A DNA stretch of 64,000 nt from HGM04593 sp045634305 (GTDB taxonomy: Bacteria; Bacteroidota; Bacteroidia; Bacteroidales; Bacteroidaceae): NCBI GenBank assembly GCA_045634305.1, contig JAZQZZ010000039.1, forward strand, positions 1 through 64,000, in the 5' to 3' direction. Position numbers and translations under genes: made by a program. This document shows, piece by piece, positions 42,348 through 50,062 of the stretch. Below the pieces are notes generated by a model. It made no database searches and was not told where the DNA came from. It saw only the letters and a list, made by a program, of their open reading frames with translations. Positions within the stretch are counted from its first letter, which is position 1, and each line of letters starts with the position of its first letter.

Positions 42348-43532
42348 ATGACAAAATTCCTATACTCATTCAACTGGTGCATCGACACCAGAATAAAGTC
42401 CGAATACAAATCAAAGCCGCTGGGCTCCTTCACGCCGGTACAGACAGAGCATGGCACAATAACTGCAGTAGACAACCCCTACGACTCCTATACCAAAGGG
42501 CTCACTGCAATGTTGCGCATTGCCCTCAATAAAGAGAGCGTGGCAAGAATTCTGGGCGGAATGGAATTGCGCACATGCATGGTCGAAGAGATAAACCTCT
42601 ATGCCGGATTCTGCGGAATGCTCACCATTGAGATATTCGGTTCGGCCGGAGACACAGCCGCCGGCAATTTCAAGGAGTGCTACAACAGTGACATGATATC
42701 GTTCGCCACACAACTGCCAAGCAGCACAGGACATATTGCCGAACTGCTTGCCCCACTTGCCGACTACACCGACAAGACCGACGGATACCTGTGGGGACAA
42801 CCCGAGACACTCCCCCAGTCGGGACTCACCGATGCCAGCGAGAGCTATATATACACCTATAACCTGTTCACCGACAGCGAAAGCGAATGTGCCTCATTGC
42901 TTGACACATTCGGCATTACCGGCAACGCGCTGAGCATTGGCGGCAACAAGGTTTGGCAAGTATTTGCCAACTACATATGGCACACAGGCTGCAAGGCCGA
43001 CTCCGCAGTGACTCATGAGCTGAATTTCTCCTACATCCCCGCGGCATGGGAAGTTCTCATATACGACTCGGGCACCATCTGTTGCAAGAACTTCCTCAGG
43101 AGCATCAATGATGACGTCGATGTCAAACCGGCTGTGATACGTGACATGATTTCACGTGACAACCTTATGTTGCTTGAAGTTGAACTATCAGAGCGCGAAC
43201 AGGACTACGAGAAACACCAGCTCACACAACGCTCGAAAAAGGAGTACGGCGCCGAACAGCGCAAATCCTCGTTTGTCAACTCACAGGAAATGCTCAAATA
43301 CGCAATCAACGGCATGGAGTCAAAGAAACAGCAATATATATCACGCCTCACCGGTATCATACTTGCGTTCCTCACAGCCCTGTCGGTATATTCCGTTTTC
43401 AGTGACATATACGCTCTGATTACATCAAATGAAAAGACTATACATTTCAACAGCATATCCACAATGATGCTGTCTGCAGCAACGGTAATAATGGTAGCCG
43501 TGCTCTACCTCACCACGCGCAAAGAGAAATAA
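42348..43532 (+). CDS. unknown protein with C-terminal membrane hairpin
   Basis: A 394-aa protein with no recognised family. The first 290 residues look soluble with mixed structure. A charged helix at 282-325 (SEREQDYEKHQLTQRSKKE) leads to two membrane segments near 332-353 and 370-387, separated by a short loop, ending KEK. The shape resembles a CorA-like or sensor membrane hairpin but lacks a GMN motif. It lies just past the yidC terminator and 21 bases ahead of the GH18 gene. Translation from Met 42348 is the only plausible start. Confidence 0.65.
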   Translation: MTKFLYSFNWCIDTRIKSEYKSKPLGSFTPVQTEHGTITAVDNPYDSYTKGLTAMLRIALNKESVARILGGMELRTCMVEEINLYAGFCGMLTIEIFGSAGDTAAGNFKECYNSDMISFATQLPSSTGHIAELLAPLADYTDKTDGYLWGQPETLPQSGLTDASESYIYTYNLFTDSESECASLLDTFGITGNALSIGGNKVWQVFANYIWHTGCKADSAVTHELNFSYIPAAWEVLIYDSGTICCKNFLRSINDDVDVKPAVIRDMISRDNLMLLEVELSEREQDYEKHQLTQRSKKEYGAEQRKSSFVNSQEMLKYAINGMESKKQQYISRLTGIILAFLTALSVYSVFSDIYALITSNEKTIHFNSISTMMLSAATVIMVAVLYLTTRKEK

Positions 43533-43553
43533 CCAACCCCAACCCGCAAAGTT

Positions 43554-46500
43554 ATGAAAAGATATGCCATCGCACTGTTGATGCTTTTTGCATCGCTCGG
43601 TACCACAGCACAAGTAACAAACAATGCCATCAGTTTCGAGAGAAACGGCCGAGTATCATTGGGTACGCCACACAACAGCGGAGCAAACGTTACCACCTTG
43701 CAGCTATGGATCAACCCGCAACACTGGATTCCCGGAGCAAACATCATCACCTGGGGCAACAGCCTCAACATGCAGTTGGGAACACCAGGTGAGCTTATAA
43801 TAGAAAGCAATGGCGACACTCTTTCATTCAGCGATACCAAGCTGACAACCGGCAATTGGGCGCATATCACGTTGCTTCTCGACGGCAACAGCCTCAGTAT
43901 GCTTGTAAACAATGCCAACCGACAGGACCGCACTCTGTCGGCAGCATTCGCCACACCCACAGCAGAGCCCATGTTGCTTGGTGGCGGTTTCCTTGGACGT
44001 ATGGACGAGGTACGCATGTGGGATTTCATACTCCCTGCCGACTACAACCGGTTCTGGAACAACACAATCGACAGTTTCAACCCACTGTGGAGCCACCTGA
44101 CAGGCTACTGGAAATTCGACCAGACACGCCTTGAGAGTAACGTCTACGACTATAGCGGCAAAGGACATAACGGAACATTCAGTGCAAGCGGTGTTGAACG
44201 CACTCCGGTCACCGATAACCCCGACTTCGTCTACCGCCGCAATCTCGCATACGCCGATTGCAGCCGTTTCTTTGACCGCGGCGTGCAGCATGGTCAGTAC
44301 CTCAAAAGCAACGTCATAAGCATTATTGGAGCAACTGCGCAAGCCGACGGCTCATTGAAATATAAGCAACCCGACAACAAGGGCAGCATCACCGGCGGTA
44401 TCTACCTTGCCGAACACAACGGACGCACTGGTGTGCTTGACCTTGCAGGCAATGGTGCACAGATGAACGTTGGTAAAGATGCACTCATCGCCTACAACAA
44501 CAGCAACTATCTTGCAAGCACCACGGCCTACACCTTCATGACATGGCTATCTATTGACACATGGACACCGGGCGCATATCTTTTAATTAAAGAAAGTGAC
44601 ACAAACAACGGCATCTCATTACGCATGGGTAATGCACAAGGCGAATTCATCTTGCGTTGCAACGGCTTGGAATTCACATATGCCACCACACTACAACTTA
44701 ACAAATGGCATCACATAGGTTTCTCTACCAATGCAACCACACTTGGCAACGAGTTTGTCGTTGTATTTGACGAAACGATTGTCACACCTACCTACAGCCA
44801 CACTACCGCAGCCACTACCACGCTCACCGGTTTGCGCTCAACCGACTGCATCATTGGCGCAGGCATTGACGGCAAGCTCGACGAGACAATCACATGGTCG
44901 CAGAAGTTCGGTGCAAGCGACATTGTTGCACAGGGCAATACACCTGTTGAACCAGGCATTGGAAAAGCCATAACCGGAGCCTATTCACGCAGTGTCGATG
45001 GCATGTGGAAATATGACATTGCCGAGGACCTAGGACGCGACAGTTACTCAACCCCCGAGTGGTTCAGAATGATAAAGGCCACCTTCGAGGGTTACGAAGG
45101 AGCCCACGTAACCATAAGCATCGACAAATGGTCCGACGAGTTCTTTACCAAGATAAACAACAATGCCCAATACCGGGAAGCACTTGCCAACGCTATTTCA
45201 CAGATGGGCAACGAGCCGTTCCTCGACGGTGTCGACTACGATTTCGAGTGGAACAACAACTGGAGCGGCATTGGTACCCTGTGCCAACTGGTACGCGCCA
45301 AACTGCACGACGGCAAGATACAAGCCGTGTCGCCACATGAGCTCTACTACAACTTCCCTACCGACAAGATGCAGTATGTCGACTATTTCAACTTCCAGGA
45401 CTATGGCCCCGGAAACAAGAACATATTCAACTTCAACAACTACAAGAACTTCTTTACCAAGGCAAAGAGCTACGGTTACCCTGTTGAAAAGATAATGCTC
45501 TCATATGCAACCACCACAAGCGGTGCCATGTACAGCAACGGCAGCCGCCCGGCAAACACACATCCCGAATTCTACCCCACAGGCTGGCGTTCAATGCCAT
45601 ATGAAACATTCGAGTACAGCCAGAACAGCTACGACGTAGGCGATGGACTTACACGCTACTTTACCGGCATGGAACAGGTATGGCTACGCAGTGAATATAT
45701 GAACAACAACGGCTGCGCAGGAATATTCTATTGGGACATGGGCAACGACACACGCGATTGCAACGACCCGCGCTCACTTGCCACATATGCATCGTTTGCC
45801 ATAAACAGCAACGTACAGAAAATTGTTGAAAAGATTGAAACTGCAGCCGAAGCCCCTGCAGAATATGAATATGAAGAGAGTGCCACCGGATACTATCGCA
45901 TACGCGGAGCCGGTGACGGACACACAACGCACTATCTCTACCAGAACGGCGACGAACTCTATTCCGGCGAAAAAGGAGGCGAGGTGCGCAGCATATTCTG
46001 CTTTGAGGAGGCAGCCGAAAGCAACACGTTCTATCTGAAAGCCAACGACGGCCGTTACATCCAGGACCGCAGCAAGTTGCAGACAAAGCAATCCATCTAC
46101 CGCTTCGATACCACCCCTGTATCATACAGCATCAAGGGCGAGGAATACGACTACCCCGAGGGACATTACTGCCTTGAGCAGACCTACTATACCCCCGGCA
46201 AACCCGATTTCACCGACGTGCAGCGATGCCTCAAATGCAACGGCAACAACGAGGGCGCATCAACCTGGGGACCTTGGACTGCGGCATCACATTGGGCAAT
46301 AGAGCCTGTCTATGGATATGACGTCTACACTGTTACACTGGCAGACATCGATGCCATCACATGTCTCATTCCCGGCTACACCGGCAGCAACATGATATAC
46401 AACGGAGGTTTCATAGTCCTGACTGCTGGAGGAGAGATAACAGCCGATGAGATAGCCGCGGCCAGTGGCGAGGAGATAACCGTTAGCATTGACAAGAACG

Positions 46501-46661
46501 CAAAGAGCATTGCCGTTGCAGCCGGCGCTACAGGCATTGACAGGATGACTGAGCAAAGAACAGAGAGCACAGAGATTCACGACCTCACAGGCCGCCGTGT
46601 AGAAACCATCACAGCTCCCGGCGTTTACATTATAAATGGGAAAAAGAGAGTTGTAAAGTAA
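43554..46661 (+). CDS. secreted GH18 endoglycosidase with two LamG-like domains
   Basis: A 1035-aa protein with a signal peptide (1-20, ending TTA-Q). Two LamG/concanavalin-like domains lie at about 20-190 and 300-460 (the first includes VSLGTPHNSGANVTTLQLWI and MDEVRMWD). A GH18 barrel spans about 470-770 with the catalytic DxxDxDxE motif LDGVDYDFEW near 558-567 and VSPHELYYNFP, typical of chitinases and endo-beta-N-acetylglucosaminidases. A trefoil-like C-terminal region follows, and the tail IHDLTGRRV..GKKRVVK matches that on the M60 proteins. ENGase action on glycoproteins is likely, chitinase possible. Overall it fits N-glycan foraging with the GH92 enzyme. Confidence 0.88.
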   Translation: MKRYAIALLMLFASLGTTAQVTNNAISFERNGRVSLGTPHNSGANVTTLQLWINPQHWIPGANIITWGNSLNMQLGTPGELIIESNGDTLSFSDTKLTTGNWAHITLLLDGNSLSMLVNNANRQDRTLSAAFATPTAEPMLLGGGFLGRMDEVRMWDFILPADYNRFWNNTIDSFNPLWSHLTGYWKFDQTRLESNVYDYSGKGHNGTFSASGVERTPVTDNPDFVYRRNLAYADCSRFFDRGVQHGQYLKSNVISIIGATAQADGSLKYKQPDNKGSITGGIYLAEHNGRTGVLDLAGNGAQMNVGKDALIAYNNSNYLASTTAYTFMTWLSIDTWTPGAYLLIKESDTNNGISLRMGNAQGEFILRCNGLEFTYATTLQLNKWHHIGFSTNATTLGNEFVVVFDETIVTPTYSHTTAATTTLTGLRSTDCIIGAGIDGKLDETITWSQKFGASDIVAQGNTPVEPGIGKAITGAYSRSVDGMWKYDIAEDLGRDSYSTPEWFRMIKATFEGYEGAHVTISIDKWSDEFFTKINNNAQYREALANAISQMGNEPFLDGVDYDFEWNNNWSGIGTLCQLVRAKLHDGKIQAVSPHELYYNFPTDKMQYVDYFNFQDYGPGNKNIFNFNNYKNFFTKAKSYGYPVEKIMLSYATTTSGAMYSNGSRPANTHPEFYPTGWRSMPYETFEYSQNSYDVGDGLTRYFTGMEQVWLRSEYMNNNGCAGIFYWDMGNDTRDCNDPRSLATYASFAINSNVQKIVEKIETAAEAPAEYEYEESATGYYRIRGAGDGHTTHYLYQNGDELYSGEKGGEVRSIFCFEEAAESNTFYLKANDGRYIQDRSKLQTKQSIYRFDTTPVSYSIKGEEYDYPEGHYCLEQTYYTPGKPDFTDVQRCLKCNGNNEGASTWGPWTAASHWAIEPVYGYDVYTVTLADIDAITCLIPGYTGSNMIYNGGFIVLTAGGEITADEIAAASGEEITVSIDKNAKSIAVAAGATGIDRMTEQRTESTEIHDLTGRRVETITAPGVYIINGKKRVVK

Positions 46662-46708
46662 CACAGTCCCAAACAAGGAGCCCCTCTCCACCTGAACGCA
46701 ACAGCCCC

Positions 46709-47296
46709 ATGAACAACATCAGCGAAAAGCACCCGTTGGAGCCATTCCTGCCACAGAATGCAAGGATTCTGATGCTTGGCAGTTTCCCGCCGCCGCAAGC
46801 CAAATGGTCAATGCACTTCTTCTACCCTAACTGGATAAACGACATGTGGCGCGTGATGGGATTGCTGTTCTTCGGCGACAGACACCATTTTGAGCTGAAA
46901 GACGAAAAACGTTTCGACAAAGAAGCTGTTGTGGAGTTCTGTACCCGGCAGGGAATAGCACTCTACGACACAGCGTGCGAGGTTGTGAGACTAAAGGAAA
47001 ACGCATCCGACAAATTCCTTGAGATAAAGACAGCGACCGACATTGCAGCCCTGCTCACCAAACTGCCACAATGCACAGCCATTGTCACCACAGGGCAGAA
47101 AGCCACCGACACCATCGTGGAGAAATTTGGCTGCGTCACACCACTGATGGGCGACAGAACCACCCTGCACATTGCGGGACGCGAGTACAATTTCTGGCGC
47201 ATGCCATCAACCTCCCGCGCCTATCCCCTCGCCCTAGAAAAGAAAGCCGCCCACTACCTCAAAATGCTAAAATTTGAAGGCATATCAAGCCTTTAA
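46709..47296 (+). CDS. uracil-DNA glycosylase family protein
   Basis: A 195-aa protein with the UDG-superfamily layout. A first motif LMLGSFPPPQAKWSMHFFYPN is near 21-41 and contacts the uracil/water site in the family, the central AIVTTGQKATDTI is the usual alpha/beta core strand, and a late motif MPSTSRAYPL is the leucine/serine loop region. It would excise mismatched or deaminated bases in DNA repair. No Fe-S cysteines are visible. Exact substrate is not clear. It lies 47 bases after the GH18 gene. Confidence 0.8.
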   Translation: MNNISEKHPLEPFLPQNARILMLGSFPPPQAKWSMHFFYPNWINDMWRVMGLLFFGDRHHFELKDEKRFDKEAVVEFCTRQGIALYDTACEVVRLKENASDKFLEIKTATDIAALLTKLPQCTAIVTTGQKATDTIVEKFGCVTPLMGDRTTLHIAGREYNFWRMPSTSRAYPLALEKKAAHYLKMLKFEGISSL

Positions 47297-47314
47297 AATA
47301 AAAAATAACAAAGT

Positions 47315-47347
47315 TTTGCATTTATTATGTTTTTTTCTTTATATTTG
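47315..47347 (+). promoter_or_regulatory. promoter of the tubulin/VWA/papain operon
   Basis: TTTG at 47315-47318, a 21-base spacer and TATATTTG at 47340-47347 match the consensus. The start would be near 47354. Confidence 0.7.
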
Positions 47348-47351
47348 CGTA

Positions 47352-47387
47352 TTGGCAATGTTGCACCCCGATATGCAAGGTTGCCAA
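47352..47387 (+). promoter_or_regulatory. 5' leader hairpin of the tubulin operon
   Basis: TTGGCAA (47352-47358) pairs with TTGCCAA (47381-47387), and inside it TTGCA pairs with TGCAA, with a small internal loop. It sits at the predicted 5' end of the mRNA, about 60 bases before the first start codon. It could stabilise the mRNA or bind a regulator. Confidence 0.5.
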
Positions 47388-47445
47388 CATTTTGATTGTC
47401 AAACCATTAGAATCATTTCAAAGTATAAAAACATTATTTGATAAT

Positions 47446-47964
47446 ATGAGAAACTATTTCTACATCATTGCCATTTTGTCGCTTATGGTTTCATGTACAT
47501 CCACTCTATCTGAACCATCAAACAAGAAAGAATATATTGAGGATGCACGTAATTTCTACAATCAGGTAGAGGATAACAAGAACACCATCAATCACAAGCT
47601 TTGGAGCGAATATAAGAACATGAATGATAAGATTATTGGAGAGTACTATCTTCGTTTCAGAGAAGAACTTGTAGCCAGGGAGATTGTATTCATTGGCAAC
47701 CAGAACAAGAAATTCAAAAAATATTATTCTGACTACAAAACGCGATATGATTTGGTTGATGAATCTCTAAAAAACGATGGTGATTCAATCAAGATTGCAA
47801 GGAAAATTAAGAAATACCATGAAAATGGGCAAGAAAATGAATTAACTCAATATCTTGAGGATGCCATTGCTTTGGGTGGCAAAACCAAGATTTATCCCAA
47901 AGCAATACTTTTTGACCTTGAAATTGACGAAGAATACAGCTACCTTTGGGGAGAAGAATGGTAA
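47446..47964 (+). CDS. small lipoprotein, first gene of the tubulin operon
   Basis: A 172-aa protein starting at Met 47446, which gives a lipoprotein signal (NYFYIIAILSLMVSC with Cys17); the ORF opens earlier at 47392 but lacks a signal. The mature part is helical, charged and rich in Lys, Asn and Tyr (YIEDARNFYNQVEDNKNTIN). No family was recognised. It is the promoter-proximal gene, 24 bases before the VWA gene, so it is likely an envelope component of the same system. AT-rich codons. Confidence 0.7.
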   Translation: MRNYFYIIAILSLMVSCTSTLSEPSNKKEYIEDARNFYNQVEDNKNTINHKLWSEYKNMNDKIIGEYYLRFREELVAREIVFIGNQNKKFKKYYSDYKTRYDLVDESLKNDGDSIKIARKIKKYHENGQENELTQYLEDAIALGGKTKIYPKAILFDLEIDEEYSYLWGEEW

Positions 47965-47988
47965 TAACAAACTAATAAAAAATAATAT

Positions 47989-49104
47989 ATGAATTATAAA
48001 GCTATTATCGCAATTCTGTCACTGTGCTTTGCTGCGCCCACAATAACTGTAAATGCGCAAGAGACGAACGACAAGCAGTTTTATGTCTATCTTTGGGATG
48101 TGACACTCTCTATGCTTGGTCCAGAAAGAGGAGGTGTAGAGGATGTCTGGGACAGCACCAAAGAGTGGCTGATAAACGAAATCAAGTCTAGAAAGACTAA
48201 CCCTGGCGACACAATCGTCGTTTGCCCTTTCCAAGAGTGCATTATCAGTGGTGATACAGGTTTGAAAAGGATCGATGCAAAAACCGTCGTGCCAAGACCA
48301 TACGTATCCGATGCAACAGGTGAACCAATGACTTATGACTCCCCATGGAAATTTCCGGCAACTCCCAACGGCAAGCGCGAACTTATAAAGAAAATTGAAT
48401 CGTTCGTGCAACCGCATCACGGCAAAACGAACCTTTATGACCCATTAATGGATGCAAAAAGGGATTATGTCGACATGACCAAGCATAGTACAACCATATA
48501 CATGCTTACAGATGGTATAGATGATTTCAATGAGAATACAGACAAGTCATTCATCAAGGAAATAAATGAAAAATGGAGTAAAAGAGACCCGTTGCTTATC
48601 TATATCCGTTTAACAGATGCTGCATGCGCCGACATAAAACCTAGTGACAATGTTGAGATAATCAATCCCAAAGAAAGGCTAATTGAAATTTCGGCAACAG
48701 TAGCCGGTAAATATAATTTTATTGACGCTGTAAAAGAAAACAGAAAGACACAAACAATCAACATCAATCAGGTACAAAAAAACTATGAGCTACCTGAAGG
48801 CATAAAAATAAAAGTGACATCAGACAATAATCCTTATGTCAAGATTGACGATGTATGCGAAGTCGTTGACGGAAAAATCGACGTCAAACTCAAATACAAC
48901 CAACAGACTGTTGACGAAAACATATACAGCAACAGCACCATTGACCTGAACTTCAATGTTGTCAACGACAAGTTGATTAGCGATGATGGATATGTTTATA
49001 TCATCTCTCTCTCAAATACAAGTTCAAAGACACTTGAGTTGGTAAACAAAGTTCAAAAGACTTTGAAAATCAAGCTTAGAAAAGCTGAACCCATTGAAGA
49101 ATAA
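47989..49104 (+). CDS. periplasmic von Willebrand factor A-domain protein
   Basis: A 371-aa protein with a signal peptide (1-23, TVNA-Q). The VWA domain occupies about 30-240: the MIDAS core is DVTLS at 37-41 (DxTxS instead of DxSxS), TIVVCPFQE is the second strand, and YMLTDGIDDFNENT provides the TDG acid. The C-terminal 110 residues look beta-rich. VWA domains bind a partner through a metal ion. Here it would face the periplasm between two lipoproteins. No membrane segment is visible. It is second in the operon. Confidence 0.82.
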   Translation: MNYKAIIAILSLCFAAPTITVNAQETNDKQFYVYLWDVTLSMLGPERGGVEDVWDSTKEWLINEIKSRKTNPGDTIVVCPFQECIISGDTGLKRIDAKTVVPRPYVSDATGEPMTYDSPWKFPATPNGKRELIKKIESFVQPHHGKTNLYDPLMDAKRDYVDMTKHSTTIYMLTDGIDDFNENTDKSFIKEINEKWSKRDPLLIYIRLTDAACADIKPSDNVEIINPKERLIEISATVAGKYNFIDAVKENRKTQTININQVQKNYELPEGIKIKVTSDNNPYVKIDDVCEVVDGKIDVKLKYNQQTVDENIYSNSTIDLNFNVVNDKLISDDGYVYIISLSNTSSKTLELVNKVQKTLKIKLRKAEPIEE

Positions 49105-49119
49105 ATAAAAAAGATAAAA

Positions 49120-50025
49120 ATGAAAGCATTACTTCGTATTATACCACTTTTAGTGATAGCAATACTCGTTTCTTGTGGTCAGGACAAAGACAGGTATGCA
49201 TTGTTCGGTGAGACCAAAGCCTATGAGTCATGGGGATGGCACGAATACACTCCCCAGAAAATGGAGCGTTATCTGGATCTTGAATGGAACGATGCCTGCA
49301 AGAATTGGCTCAAGGACAAGCCAATTACAATAGCAGTGTATACCACTGATGATTATGGTGACGAGATTCCCGCAGAAGACGTAAAGATTTACAAGAACGA
49401 TGTACTTTGTGAAGGAAATAGTTTCACTGTCACCACAGATGAGACCGAAGTAAAATTCGCACTTGAGTTCAAGAAAAGTGCAAAGGACGGTGAACACATT
49501 TACTCTTTGAAATACATACCCGAAGGGGGAGAAACAGAGATTCTTGACGAGATTTCTTTCGAAAGTTTCGGTGATGACAACAAGATGATGGCCGACAAAG
49601 AGACCATTATGAACCCATTGAAAGAAAAAGTCATATGGGCAACATGTATTTTCTTGACTGTTAGTATATTATGGTATATTCTGTCACGTTTTGTATTTTG
49701 GCGTAAAACACCATTCTCAAAGGTTACAATCACATACGAGAACGGTTCAGAAAGAACTATCAGAATGAAGGGTGGCAACAGCCTTGTATGTACAGCAAAC
49801 ACAAAGACCAAGGATTCTTTCTTTGCAAAGCTTTTCAAAGGAAGCAGACCATACGAATATCACGATTTCTGGACGTCACCGGTTACTATCGGCCGCGGCA
49901 CAAGAAGCAACAGCATATCGTTCACCGGAACAAGACGATATTCAATAAATGGTGAAAGGATACGACGTAGTCCAATTGAAATAATAAACGAGAACGGCGA
50001 AAAAGCTACAATACAAACAACGTAA
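49120..50025 (+). CDS. lipoprotein/transmembrane adaptor with cytosolic tail
   Basis: A 301-aa protein. A signal with lipobox LVSC (Cys19) opens it; a periplasmic part with an Ig-like pattern spans 20-165, followed by one membrane span near 170-192 (VIWATCIFLTVSILWYILS) and a basic cytosolic tail of about 105 residues (FWTSPVTIGRGTRSNSISF), which has an FHA-like TIGRGxxSN flavour. It could connect the periplasmic VWA with the cytosolic tubulin-like protein encoded 37 bases downstream. A single gene having both a lipobox and a later membrane span is unusual. No family recognised. Confidence 0.7.
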   Translation: MKALLRIIPLLVIAILVSCGQDKDRYALFGETKAYESWGWHEYTPQKMERYLDLEWNDACKNWLKDKPITIAVYTTDDYGDEIPAEDVKIYKNDVLCEGNSFTVTTDETEVKFALEFKKSAKDGEHIYSLKYIPEGGETEILDEISFESFGDDNKMMADKETIMNPLKEKVIWATCIFLTVSILWYILSRFVFWRKTPFSKVTITYENGSERTIRMKGGNSLVCTANTKTKDSFFAKLFKGSRPYEYHDFWTSPVTIGRGTRSNSISFTGTRRYSINGERIRRSPIEIINENGEKATIQTT

Positions 50026-50062
50026 TCAACAAAAAAATAATAACAACTTAATTCATTTAACT

